A stretch of DNA of 64,000 nt from Paenibacillus alginolyticus DSM 5050 = NBRC 15375 (lineage in GTDB: Bacteria > Bacillota > Bacilli > Paenibacillales > NBRC-103111). The position numbers were made by a program, and so were the translations under genes. The stretch's first letter is position 1, and every line of letters starts with the position of its first letter. The notes under the pieces are model-generated. The model had not been told where the DNA came from. It searched no databases and saw only the letters and a list, made by a program, of their open reading frames with translations. Shown in pieces: positions 56,471-64,000 of this stretch. The stretch lies in the NCBI RefSeq assembly GCF_000422905.1, contig NZ_AUGY01000016.1, positions 1 to 64,000 of the forward strand, given 5' to 3'.

Positions 56471-56496
56471 AAAAAAGAGGATCAACATGTGATCCT
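56471..56496 (-). terminator. Terminator of the amino acid ABC operon
   Basis: GAGGATCA pairs with TGATCCTC around a short loop, followed by TTTTTTATTT on the minus strand. Confidence 0.88.
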
Positions 56497-56526
56497 CCCC
56501 GCTTGCTTCTATGCTTTTAAAAAGTG

Positions 56527-57258
56527 CTATAGCACTTTAGACAAAAATGATTTCGTGCGTTCCTGCTTGGCATTTTCAAAGATTTGCTCTGGCTTTCCTA
56601 CTTCGACAATAACGCCTTGTTCCATGAACATTACGCGGTCGCCGACCTCGCGAGCGAAGCCCATCTCATGTGTGACGACAACCATGGTCATCCCTTCTTT
56701 GGCCAGCTGCTTCATGACAGCAAGCACTTCCCCAACCATCTCAGGATCAAGCGCTGATGTTGGCTCATCGAACAGCATAATCTTCGGCTCCATAGCGAGC
56801 GCCCGTGCAATAGCAACACGCTGAGCCTGACCGCCAGAAAGAGAGTCTGGAAGGGCATTGGCTTTATCCGCCAGCCCTACTTTATCAAGAAGCTCCAGCG
56901 CTTTCTTACGTGCTTTATCTTCCGGCCATTTTCTCACTTGAAGAGGCGCTAGCATGATATTATCAATGACCTTCATATGCGGGAACAAATGAAACCGCTG
57001 GAAGACCATACCGAGTTCCATACGGATCTCATTGATCTTATTCATCGGATCCATAATCGATTTACCTTCAATCAAGATACTGCCGCTATCCGGCTGTTCT
57101 AGCAGGTTCAAACAACGTAGAAATGTCGATTTCCCTGATCCGGAAGGTCCTATCACAACAAGAACCTCTTGATTCTGAATGTCTGCACTAATATCTCGCA
57201 GGACGACATTATCCCCGAACGATTTTTTAAGATTTCTTACTTCAATCATAGCGGTCAT
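56527..57258 (-). CDS. Polar amino acid ABC transporter ATPase (GlnQ/ArtP-like)
   Basis: About 243 residues: [12 protein letters not shown], Walker [22 protein letters not shown]-loop [14 protein letters not shown], signature [18 protein letters not shown], Walker [17 protein letters not shown], and [19 protein letters not shown]. The LEQPDSG and FPHM wording is typical of polar amino acid importers. The ATG at 57258 has GGAAAG upstream; Met14 (57249) is an alternative. It starts just after the permease gene. Last gene of the importer operon. Confidence 0.93.
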   Translation of the reverse strand: MTAMIEVRNLKKSFGDNVVLRDISADIQNQEVLVVIGPSGSGKSTFLRCLNLLEQPDSGSILIEGKSIMDPMNKINEIRMELGMVFQRFHLFPHMKVIDNIMLAPLQVRKWPEDKARKKALELLDKVGLADKANALPDSLSGGQAQRVAIARALAMEPKIMLFDEPTSALDPEMVGEVLAVMKQLAKEGMTMVVVTHEMGFAREVGDRVMFMEQGVIVEVGKPEQIFENAKQERTKSFLSKVL

Positions 57259-57262
57259 AGCT

Positions 57263-57910
57263 CTACACTTTCCTTTCCAGATAAGCAAGCAGCTTGCTTA
57301 GAGAGTAAGTGAGAATGAAATAAATAAGAGCAGCTGTCAAATAAGGTTCCCATACTTTAAAATATTGGCTGCGCATCGCATTGGACCAATACATCAATTC
57401 TGGCGCTGCAATGACAGCGAACAGGGAAGAGTCCTTAATAAGCACGATAAATTCGTTCCCAAATGGAGGAATCATACGTTTAATCGCCTGAGGCAAAATA
57501 ACCGATTTCATGGTTTGGTAATGGGTCAATCCTAGCGAATGCGCGGCTTCTGTTTGTCCTTTATCGATGGATTGAATACCAGCTCTGAAAATCTCGGCCA
57601 TGTAGCCTGCTGAATTCAGAGATAAAGCAACGATTGAAGCGATGATCGCATTCGTTGTTCCTATGAATAAGGGAACGATTCCAAAGTGGACGAGTAATAT
57701 TTGAACGAGCAGCGGTGTGCCGCGGAAGAAGTTTACATAAATACTAGTTGGCCATCTTAGGTAGCCACGGTGAGACATTTTACCCAACCCAACAGCCAAC
57801 CCTAAAACCGAGCCGAAGAGGATGGAAAGAATGGATATGCCAATGGTCCAAAGCGTACCCTTCAGTAATAAAGGTATATATTCAATAATGATGTCAAAAC
57901 GAAAATCCAT
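57263..57910 (-). CDS. Polar amino acid ABC transporter permease
   Basis: 215 residues, five membrane helices. The His/Glu/Gln-type permease pattern is clear: [69 protein letters not shown] (EAA-like cytoplasmic loop, split here by its helix) and [20 protein letters not shown]. It probably forms a homodimer in the membrane, as no second permease gene is present. AAAGGAAG precedes the ATG. It follows the binding protein across a hairpin. Confidence 0.93.
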   Translation of the reverse strand: MDFRFDIIIEYIPLLLKGTLWTIGISILSILFGSVLGLAVGLGKMSHRGYLRWPTSIYVNFFRGTPLLVQILLVHFGIVPLFIGTTNAIIASIVALSLNSAGYMAEIFRAGIQSIDKGQTEAAHSLGLTHYQTMKSVILPQAIKRMIPPFGNEFIVLIKDSSLFAVIAAPELMYWSNAMRSQYFKVWEPYLTAALIYFILTYSLSKLLAYLERKV

Positions 57911-57949
57911 TCCACACTTCCTTTCTTCTTTATTCTGCTATTTAAAGAA

Positions 57950-57983
57950 CAAAAGCATGCGCGAGGTTGAAGTCACGCATGCT
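57950..57983 (-). terminator. Hairpin between binding protein and permease genes
   Basis: AGCATGCG (57954-57961) pairs with CGCATGCT (57976-57983); TTTTGTTCTTT follows on the minus strand. It may act as a partial terminator so that the binding protein is made in excess. Confidence 0.65.
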
Positions 57984-57992
57984 GTTGACCTA

Positions 57993-58781
57993 TTATTTTT
58001 GTTCAAGTAATTTCTTTGTATCCGGATCTTGACCGAACCATTTTTTGTACACTTTTGCATAAGCGCCGTTCTCAATCACTTTCTTGATCGCCGGGTCTAG
58101 CTTTGCTTTAAGCTCGCTGCCTTTAGGAAGCAGAATACCGTAGTACTCAGACTCAAAGTTTTTCGGATCAGAAATCGTGACGAATTTCTTGTTTGGATTA
58201 TTTTTCACATATTCACGAACAATAGCAATATCAGCGACAACTGCGTCTACACCGTTATTTTCAAGCTCCATTAAAGCTAATGTGTTATTATCCAGACGTT
58301 TCAAGGATGGGTTCTTCTCACCCATAATTTTGCTCATCAGCGTATCCGCCGTTGTAGAAATTTGAACAGCTACTTTCTTGTCTTTCAAGTCTGCCGCGCT
58401 TTTGATCGGGCTGCCTTCTTTAACAAGAATCATGTTCGTAGATTCGAAGTAAGGAATGGAGTAATCGTAAGTTTGTTTACGCTCGTCTGTAATTGAAACG
58501 CTGGAAATTCCTGCTTGAAACTCTTTACCTTGCTTCACACTTGTTAACATGGTATCCCAGCCTGTGTTCGTGACCTCGTAGGAAAGACCTGCTTCCTTCA
58601 TCACTTCTGCAAGAAAATCGATATCAAAGCCTGTCATCTTATCTTTATCCATATATTCCATTGGTGCATAGGCAGCGTCAGTAGCGAATTTATACTTCGT
58701 GCCACCACTTTGTTTAGAACCACAACCTGCTAGAGCAACAACTAAAACTGCACTTAGTAATAAAAACATTAATTTTCTCAA
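57993..58781 (-). CDS. Polar amino acid ABC transporter substrate-binding lipoprotein
   Basis: 262 residues. Lipobox ALAGC (Cys about 20), then a type 3 periplasmic-binding fold: TDAAYAPMEYMDKDKMTGFDIDFLAEVMKEAG split after the usual FDIDL-type motif, GWDTMLTSVKQGKEFQAGISSVSITDERKQTYDYS with ISSVSITDER, and a closing AYAKVYKKWFG. The AGISSV/ITDER motif matches glutamine/arginine-type binders; which amino acid is bound cannot be read. The start codon is TTG (58781), 7 bases after GGGGGA. First gene of the importer operon. Confidence 0.93.
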   Translation of the reverse strand: MRKLMFLLLSAVLVVALAGCGSKQSGGTKYKFATDAAYAPMEYMDKDKMTGFDIDFLAEVMKEAGLSYEVTNTGWDTMLTSVKQGKEFQAGISSVSITDERKQTYDYSIPYFESTNMILVKEGSPIKSAADLKDKKVAVQISTTADTLMSKIMGEKNPSLKRLDNNTLALMELENNGVDAVVADIAIVREYVKNNPNKKFVTISDPKNFESEYYGILLPKGSELKAKLDPAIKKVIENGAYAKVYKKWFGQDPDTKKLLEQK

Positions 58782-58959
58782 AATTATTCCCCCGTTCTAT
58801 GTAATGGACGAATCATATTTTAACACTTGGTCAATAAAATAACAACGCCTTTGTTAAGGAATTTTGTTAGAAATATATTGAAAATGGCTCATTTTTCACA
58901 TTTTTAGGTATATGCACAAAGGTATGAAAACAGGTTGGTCATCATGCATGCTCAAATAA

Positions 58960-58994
58960 ATAAAAACGCCGAGATCCTAAGATCCCCAGCGTTC
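58960..58994 (-). terminator. Terminator of yunC
   Basis: AACGC pairs with GCGTT, with an inner GATC/GATC pair and TTTTAT following on the minus strand. Confidence 0.8.
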
Positions 58995-59017
58995 TAATTT
59001 TATCATTCAAACTACCT

Positions 59018-59320
59018 TTACATCATTTTCAAAATGGCTTCCCTTCCTGTCATCCCAGCAACAATGCCCAAATCTTCTGCGGTGTGTGTTACCGATTCAA
59101 GCGGCGCTTCCAGAAGTTCCTCAATCGTGCGAACCCCCGTTGCCCGTGCCGCCACAATATTCCTATCCCTTAAGCGTTCATTGAGCAGCGCAACATCGAG
59201 TGCGCCACACATAATGTAACCTTTATCCGTAGTCACAACCAGCAGCGTTGTTTTCGGCAGTTTAACTTCTATAGCAATTGCTGTATGTCCTTCAAGGAGA
59301 ATGGGTTCTACGCGCATCAT
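59018..59320 (-). CDS. yunC: YunC-type DUF1805 protein
   Basis: About 100 residues. The DUF1805 pattern is strong: ILLEGHTAIAIEVKLPKT, LLVVTTDKGYIMCGALDVALLNE, ARATGVRTIEELLEAPLESVT and GIVAGMTGREAILKM. B. subtilis YunC sits beside yunD, whereas here the two genes are 31 kb apart. Function unknown. The start is either ATG 59320 (11 bases after GAGGAG) or a GTG at 59329 that lies very close to the site; the ATG is preferred. Single-gene unit. Confidence 0.87.
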   Translation of the reverse strand: MMRVEPILLEGHTAIAIEVKLPKTTLLVVTTDKGYIMCGALDVALLNERLRDRNIVAARATGVRTIEELLEAPLESVTHTAEDLGIVAGMTGREAILKMM

Positions 59321-59501
59321 GCTCTGCACAGCTCCTCTTCGCAGTCTTACGGTAGTATATGCGCGCTCGGCTAGTACGGTGTGAGAAAGGTTTGAAAAAT
59401 TTCAGGCGAATTCCCAGATTCATGTAAAAAGCAAGCTATTTTTGGGCATGATATCATGATATAGTAAGTGCAAGAGTAGTTTTTGGCCGCAAGGAGGCTT
59501 T

Positions 59502-59999
59502 ATGAGTCAAGGGAAAGCAAACACAAGTCCGAATGGACATCTATTTACCGTCGAAATTTTGATTGAAGACGCCACCAATGGCCTTGCCATGGAAAAGCTC
59601 CTTCATCTTCTGAATGTGAACACAGTCAAGGATTACCAAATCATTAAAGGCATTCAACTTGGCAAGTTGATTGAACTTAACACGAAAAATGAGAGCCCCC
59701 CTCCGTTACAACCAAGTAAAAAAACGACTGCTGTCCCACCTTCTAAGGAAACAGCTCCGGCGAAAGCCACCACCAACACTGGAGCTTCAGATAAAATTAT
59801 TGAGCAATTGGAAAGTTTCAAAGCGAATAATACGTTAATCCGTTTAACGGTCATTAAAGGACAAGGAATCAAGCTTAATCTTCCTTGTCGTATTTTGAAT
59901 TTTGATAGCAGTAATCAAAATGTATCGGTGTATCATGTAGATGAGAAGAAGGTCTACTTATTCAAATTGAATGAAATTGATGATTATGTCGCATTTTAA
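59502..59999 (+). CDS. Unknown protein with two ordered parts and a Pro/Lys/Thr linker
   Basis: 165 residues, AAGGAGG right before the ATG. An N-terminal part (about 10-62: HLFTVEILIEDATNGLAMEKLLHLL, KDYQIIKGIQLGKLIEL) is joined by a Pro/Lys/Thr/Ala-rich linker (63-95) to a C-terminal part (about 100-165: KIIEQLESFKANNTLIRLTVIKGQGIKLNLPCRILNFDSSN... split by helix and strands, ending LFKLNEIDDYVAF). The helix plus five-strand rhythm of the second part recalls Sm/Hfq-like folds, but the match is not strong. I do not recognise the family. The large terminator at 59998 belongs to it. Confidence 0.7.
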   Translation: MSQGKANTSPNGHLFTVEILIEDATNGLAMEKLLHLLNVNTVKDYQIIKGIQLGKLIELNTKNESPPPLQPSKKTTAVPPSKETAPAKATTNTGASDKIIEQLESFKANNTLIRLTVIKGQGIKLNLPCRILNFDSSNQNVSVYHVDEKKVYLFKLNEIDDYVAF

Positions 60000-60049
60000 A
60001 TAAAAGCAAGAGGGTATCCTAGAATAAGGATACCCTCTTGCTTTTATTT
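59998..60049. terminator. Very strong bidirectional terminator
   Basis: AAATAAAAGCAAGAGGGTAT pairs with its reverse complement over about 22 bases around an 8-base loop, with A/T-rich arms at both ends. It overlaps the stop codon of the PAS-GGDEF-EAL gene. Confidence 0.95.
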
Positions 60050-61909
60050 GGCATGAACAGACGCAGCTGAAGCGTTCGGAATACCCGTTTTTAGCATTTT
60101 TTCTAGTTCATCCGCACTTACGGGTGGACTAAACCAGTAGCCCTGCACCTCATTACAGCGATTCTCATGCAGGAAATGCAGTTGATCTTCGGTTTCTACG
60201 CCTTCAGCAATGACCTTCAAGTTCAGATGGTGCGTCATCGCAATAATCGTGGCCACGATGGCCGCGTCATTCGGATCCACCATGATATCTCGAACAAAGG
60301 AACGATCGATCTTCAGCTTATCAATCGGAAATTTCTTTAAGTAGTACAGCGAGCTGTAGCCTGTTCCAAAATCATCAATGCTTACATTCACACCTAGCTC
60401 CTTAAGCTCTAGTAAGGACTGAATGGCGTGATCAACATCCATTGTCATGCTTTCGGTGATTTCAAGCTCCAAATACTGCGGATCAAGTCCTGTTTGTTCT
60501 AAAACATGTCTGATCTTGCCTTTGAGATTATGCTGGAAAAATTGCCGCATAGATAGATTCACAGATATCGGCATCATCGGATACCCTTGATTCTGCCATG
60601 CTTTATTTTGCTTACATGCAGCGCGCAGTACCCACTCACCGATCGGAACGATCAATCCGGACTCTTCAGCAAAGGGTATGAAATAGTTTGGAGAGATGAG
60701 GCCTTTCTCCGGATGATCCCAGCGAATCAAAGCTTCAACACCGACAATACGCCCCGTCTCAATGTCGACCTGTGGTTGATAGTATAAGACGAACTCATCT
60801 CCGACAATCGCCCTGCGAAGCTCACTCTCCAGCTTGAGTCGATTTATTGAAACGGACTTCATGTCCGTATTGAAGATCTGAAAGTCGTTGCGCCCCTTCT
60901 CTTTGGCTCTGGCTAAAGCAATGTCTGCATATTTCATAAGTATATCCGCGTCATCGGCATCATCCGAGGATATCGCAACGCCGATACTAGCTGTTATATG
61001 TAATTCATATTGTTCTAAAAGAAACGGCTTCTCGAGGACACGATTAATCTCTGCTATAACCGCAATTACGTCATTAGAATCGGCTACGTTCGTATAGAAA
61101 AAGGCAAATTCATCGCCTTCCGTACGTGCCAAATAATCATTGTCCGTGACACACCTCGTGAAACGTTCCGCCAGCTGCAGCAGCAGCATATTTCCATAAT
61201 CATACCCAAAGCTGTCATTGACCAGCTTGAAGCGATCGATGTCCAAATAGAAGACTGCTACCTTTTGTCCAATGGATTTGGAAATACTTAGCCGCTCATT
61301 CAAGTTATCTCGGAACATGCGCCTGTTCGGCAGACCTGTCATATCATCATAATAAGCCATATAGCGAACTTGTTCATCGCCGCGCTTACGTTCAGTGATA
61401 TCCTGGCAAATCAGTATATTGCCTTTGGAATTAGGCTGCAAATCAACAGGAACAGCGGTAACGTTCAAATCCACTCGGTAGCCGCTTTTATGAATGACAG
61501 CTGTTTCGAAGGTAACAGGAGTCCCGCTTTTCACTTGTTCAAGCTGGCTGCTTGTCCGCTCCAGCTGTTCTTGTGTAACAAAGCTGATAAACGGTTGATT
61601 AAGCAGCTCATCTACGGAGTAGCCTAGGATCGTTTCTGCGGCTAGATTAATCCGAATAAATTTGCCCGCTTGATCAAAAATACCAATCGCATTCGGATTG
61701 TGCTCGAATAAGGAATCAAGCACATTCAAATACATGTGATCTCGCGGCATGTCCTTTTTTAAGGATTGTGTACTTCCACCCTTTCTAAACAGAACGACTA
61801 GCAGCACTAGTGAGGTAAGTAAACAATTCCATACAGCATACGGCTTTACGTAAAAGCTTACGAATATCGCGACTAACAAATATCCGCCAATATAGAGCCG
61901 GTTTTTCAC
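60044..61909 (-). CDS. Membrane PAS-GGDEF-EAL protein, predicted cyclic-di-GMP phosphodiesterase
   Basis: 621 residues. Two membrane helices (about 5-42), one PAS domain (about 62-185, ending QDITERKRGDEQ), a GGDEF domain (DMTGLPNRRMFRDNL, FYLDIDRFKLVNDSFGYDYG) whose active-site motif reads RTEGDEF instead of RxGGDEF, and an EAL domain with VGVEALIRW, ELEITESMTMD, SIDDFGTGYSSLYYLKKFP, DKLKIDRSFV and AEGVETEDQL, all catalytic residues present. It should therefore mainly degrade cyclic-di-GMP, with GGDEF perhaps a GTP-sensing regulator. GTG start after GAGGAGG. It follows the kinase gene by 14 bases, so both are probably cotranscribed. Confidence 0.9.
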   Translation of the reverse strand: MKNRLYIGGYLLVAIFVSFYVKPYAVWNCLLTSLVLLVVLFRKGGSTQSLKKDMPRDHMYLNVLDSLFEHNPNAIGIFDQAGKFIRINLAAETILGYSVDELLNQPFISFVTQEQLERTSSQLEQVKSGTPVTFETAVIHKSGYRVDLNVTAVPVDLQPNSKGNILICQDITERKRGDEQVRYMAYYDDMTGLPNRRMFRDNLNERLSISKSIGQKVAVFYLDIDRFKLVNDSFGYDYGNMLLLQLAERFTRCVTDNDYLARTEGDEFAFFYTNVADSNDVIAVIAEINRVLEKPFLLEQYELHITASIGVAISSDDADDADILMKYADIALARAKEKGRNDFQIFNTDMKSVSINRLKLESELRRAIVGDEFVLYYQPQVDIETGRIVGVEALIRWDHPEKGLISPNYFIPFAEESGLIVPIGEWVLRAACKQNKAWQNQGYPMMPISVNLSMRQFFQHNLKGKIRHVLEQTGLDPQYLELEITESMTMDVDHAIQSLLELKELGVNVSIDDFGTGYSSLYYLKKFPIDKLKIDRSFVRDIMVDPNDAAIVATIIAMTHHLNLKVIAEGVETEDQLHFLHENRCNEVQGYWFSPPVSADELEKMLKTGIPNASAASVHAK

Positions 61910-61923
61910 AAATTAGCCTCCTC

Positions 61924-63309
61924 TTACTGCTCACTATAGGTAATAGGAAGCGTCACACTGACAACCGTTCCTTCTCCCACTTTACTCTCAACAACAAACT
62001 GGCCATGATGATCCTCAATGATTTTATTCGTAATCATGATGCCAAGCCCAGTCCCTTTTTCCTTCGTTGTATAGAAAGGCTCTCCAAGTCTAGCCAGTGC
62101 ATTATGCGGTATCCCATGCCCTCTATCTTGGAACAATACTCGCACGGCCTTGTCTTCAATTGAACATAGTTGAATATCGATTTGCCCGCCATCTGGCATT
62201 GCTTCCATCGCATTTTTGAGCAAATTAATGAAGGCTTGCTTCATTTGGTTTTCCTCACAAAGAACAAGCGGCAAATGATTCTCCATAGCAACAACGAATT
62301 GAATATTACTAATAATGGCTTGTGTTTCAAGCAGGGTTATGACACTTTTAATTATATTCTCGATACTTTTGGGCTGGTAGTGTATGAATTGCGGCTTAGC
62401 CAGAACGAGCATCTCTGTCGTAATCAGCTCGATCCGTTCTAGTTCGGACATCATAATATCGTAGTATTCTTTCTTATTTGCAGCACCCTGCTGAAGAAAT
62501 TGCATAAATCCCTTGAGCGTAGTCAATGGGTTACGAATTTCGTGAGCAACCCCAGCAGCAAGCTGCCCGATAAGGGACATCTTGTCTGACTTGCGGAGCA
62601 GCTCTTCTGTGCCCTGCCGCTGAGTAATATCAATAAATGATAGGACAACTCCAATGATTTGATCTTGATCCAAGATCGGCGAAATCATATATTCAACCGG
62701 GAACGAGTCTCCATTTTTTTTGTAAAAGAGCTCGTTTGTACACTCACAAACCCCTTCAAGCATCGTTCGATATAAAACTTTTTCATACTTGAGTTGCAAA
62801 TCTTCACCAGTACCATACGCACGTGTCAAAACCTGATAAGGATTCTTTCCCATCATTTCTTCGTAGGTGTACCCCGTTAAGCACTCCGCCGCTTTATTCC
62901 AAAACGTAGTGCCAAAATGCTCATCGATGCCAAACAAGCCCTCTGAGACGGCATTTAGAATGAGTTGATTTTGGTTTTGATTCAGCAGGGATTGATAACT
63001 GCGCTTACTTTCCTCAAGCTTCTGCTCCAAACGCTTTCTTTCTGATACATCTTGAATCTGAACCCATGTAAGGCTAGGATTAGCATCCGTATCACGAACG
63101 ATGGAAACTTGAACCATTCCCCAAATGATGGAACCATCCTTATGGACATAGCGATTCTCTTTTTGAGAAGATATCCGCTCGCCAAGAAAGGTCTGTTTAC
63201 ATAGTTCTTCATAGATTGCCACATCTTCAAGATGGGAAATCTCTTGAATCGGCAGACCAATCAGTTCTTCTTCTGTGTAGCCTAAAAGGCGGCAAAATGA
63301 TGTATTCAC
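61924..63309 (-). CDS. PAS-containing sensor histidine kinase, KinA/KinE-like (5' part shifted out of frame)
   Basis: The uninterrupted frame has 461 residues: the end of a first PAS domain (NTSFCRLLGYTEEELIGLP, then a PAC segment ending QDVSERKRLEQKLEESKRSY), a second PAS (about 110-230), HisKA (LAAGVAHEIRNPLTTLKGF, phosphorylated His) and HATPase (LLKNAMEAMPDGG, FQDRGHGIP, EPFYTTKEKGTGLGI). No membrane segments. The combination resembles cytoplasmic sporulation kinases. The GTG at 63309 lies in the middle of the PAS fold (equivalent to LLRVNTSF) and has no ribosome site, so it is not a natural start: the true 5' end is in another frame (next entry). Confidence 0.85.
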   Translation of the reverse strand: MNTSFCRLLGYTEEELIGLPIQEISHLEDVAIYEELCKQTFLGERISSQKENRYVHKDGSIIWGMVQVSIVRDTDANPSLTWVQIQDVSERKRLEQKLEESKRSYQSLLNQNQNQLILNAVSEGLFGIDEHFGTTFWNKAAECLTGYTYEEMMGKNPYQVLTRAYGTGEDLQLKYEKVLYRTMLEGVCECTNELFYKKNGDSFPVEYMISPILDQDQIIGVVLSFIDITQRQGTEELLRKSDKMSLIGQLAAGVAHEIRNPLTTLKGFMQFLQQGAANKKEYYDIMMSELERIELITTEMLVLAKPQFIHYQPKSIENIIKSVITLLETQAIISNIQFVVAMENHLPLVLCEENQMKQAFINLLKNAMEAMPDGGQIDIQLCSIEDKAVRVLFQDRGHGIPHNALARLGEPFYTTKEKGTGLGIMITNKIIEDHHGQFVVESKVGEGTVVSVTLPITYSEQ

Positions 63310-63458
63310 CCTGAGTAACCTGCCGCCAGACTAACGATTGCCATTGCGATGAGTTCGCAGCCAAACAATTGATGATACAGCTCTTGGCTTGTGAGCAGCT
63401 TTAGTTCCGAAGCAATTGACTTTCCCGTTTCTGATTGGTTCCCCATGAAATCAACCAT
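63306..63458 (-). pseudogene. N-terminal fragment of the PAS kinase, separated by a frameshift
   Basis: From ATG 63458, after GAGAGGATG, a 50-codon frame reads MVDFMGNQSETGKSI...QELYHQLFGCELIAMAIVSL and then leaves the PAS pattern and stops at 63306. In the other frame the pattern goes on with GGRLLRVNTSFCRLLGY. A normal PAS domain reads IAMAIVSLDGRLLRVNTSF, so one base appears to be missing near 63325-63326. It is either a real inactivating mutation or a sequencing error. Confidence 0.75.
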
Positions 63459-63557
63459 GCGCCACATCCTCTCAATGAAGGAAGAATGATCGTATCCGTC
63501 ATGGACTACTTTCTACATGATCCGCGCTTTTTCCTGCTAAGCAGACACAAAACAATG

Positions 63558-63585
63558 AAAAAAGAGTCAGATTCCCTGACTCTTT
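63558..63585 (-). terminator. Terminator of ywdK
   Basis: AAAGAGTCAG pairs with CTGACTCTTT around a 4-base loop; TTTTTTCATT follows on the minus strand. Confidence 0.88.
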
Positions 63586-63593
63586 CCAATTTA

Positions 63594-63959
63594 TTATTTG
63601 TAAGCAGCTATGGCCAGAAGTATCCATCCAACCAAGAAACTCAGTCCGCCTAACGGGGTAATAGGTCCAAAAACCTTGAGTCCAGTCAAACTCAGCGCAT
63701 ATAAACTTCCTGAGAATAGGATAATCCCAATAAAAATGGCCCACCCTGAGGCGTTCACCATAGAGCTATTTGCCAGTTTATCCGACAATAAAGCAATAAG
63801 GATGAGCGCTATAGCATGAATCATGTGATATTGTACACCGGTCTGAAACACATCGATCTTATCCGGAATCCTTTGTTTCAAATAATGAGCCCCAAACGCG
63901 CCTAGAGCAACAGAAAGAAACGCATTCACACTGCCTAACAGTAAAAAAAGTTTCATCAT
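63594..63959 (-). CDS. ywdK: DUF423 small membrane protein (YwdK-like)
   Basis: 121 residues, four membrane helices. The DUF423 pattern is clear: LGSVNAFLSVALGAFGAHYLK, a VFQTGVQYHMIHAIALILIAL block (family: WxxAxxYHxxHALALL), SGWAIFIGIILFSGSLYALSL and ITPLGGLSFLVGWILLAI. Function unknown. A GGAAGGAAAG site lies upstream; either of the first two ATGs may start it. Single gene with its own terminator; nothing further is seen between 63960 and the window end. Confidence 0.88.
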   Translation of the reverse strand: MMKLFLLLGSVNAFLSVALGAFGAHYLKQRIPDKIDVFQTGVQYHMIHAIALILIALLSDKLANSSMVNASGWAIFIGIILFSGSLYALSLTGLKVFGPITPLGGLSFLVGWILLAIAAYK

Positions 63960-64000
63960 TTTCGTCTTCTTTCCTTCCGTAACGATTGAATTTACTTACT

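Noticed and set aside
59447-59458. CATGATATCATG palindrome upstream of the 165-residue protein gene
   Set aside because: A 12-bp palindrome of this composition is not rare, and no promoter boxes could be placed around it.

Overview
The window looks like a piece of chromosome from a spore-forming, low-to-medium-GC Firmicute of the Paenibacillus type. Evidence is the density of spore genes (cotJABC, a GerPA/GerPF-type protein, ytvI, a five-gene YheC/YheD array), the sufCDSUB order, strong AGGAGG-type ribosome sites, frequent TTG/GTG starts and compact T-tailed terminators. I see no rRNA, tRNA, CRISPR array or prophage. One transposase fragment is cut by the left edge.

Layout. 1-3.4 kb: transposase fragment, NfsA-type nitroreductase, membrane acyltransferase, yheA. 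3.5-9.8 kb: five consecutive YheC/YheD-family ATP-grasp genes (long, short, long, short, short). 9.9-11.4 kb: a CDF metal exporter with its ArsR-type repressor and a clear operator. 11.5-15.9 kb: GerP-type protein, HAD phosphatase, nagB-nagA, YdcF-type protein. 16-25.2 kb, mostly minus: cotJABC; yfkAB, CNNM transporter, ytvI and yfnB-like HAD in one run; an MMPL transporter; an HD-GYP protein. 25.3-31.3 kb: uppP, yunD, a small molybdenum-domain-like protein, a fused MoaD-MoaE, a ThiF/MoeB-type E1 and a second HD-GYP protein. 31.3-35.6 kb: a tightly overlapping operon around a glutathionylspermidine-synthase-like ATP-grasp enzyme, a DUF350 membrane protein and a Ser/Gly-rich secreted protein, with an NlpC/P60 hydrolase upstream. 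35.8-41.6 kb: a PH-domain protein and the iron-sulphur operon sufCDSUB behind a Fur-like site. 41.8-50.6 kb: DUF1802 protein, Dps, mtnK-mtnA methionine salvage, AraC regulator with Gfo/Idh oxidoreductase, VanY-type carboxypeptidase, metY. 50.8-58.8 kb: a four-gene MacAB-like ABC system whose second ATPase carries an AbrB-type tail, then a polar amino acid ABC importer. 59-64 kb: yunC, an unknown 165-residue protein, a PAS-GGDEF-EAL protein, a frameshifted PAS histidine kinase and ywdK.

Themes. Sulphur handling is dense (suf, mtnK/mtnA, metY). Cyclic-di-GMP genes lean to breakdown: two HD-GYP proteins and one EAL protein whose GGDEF motif is altered. ATP-grasp ligases are unusually many (five YheC/D plus one glutathionylspermidine-synthase-like).

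The most unusual non-coding signal is two families of intergenic repeats. A 93-bp double-hairpin repeat occurs three times at 97-99 % identity, and each copy starts within a few bases of the T-tract of an intrinsic terminator, in the orientation of the gene that ends there; a divergent relative follows metY the same way. A second, longer, modular repeat occurs three times, with different internal deletions. The most interesting protein-level signals are the YheC/D array, the glutathionylspermidine-synthase-like operon, the MoaD-MoaE fusion, the ABC-AbrB fusion and the kinase frameshift. All functional assignments come from reading the sequence; no database search was run.
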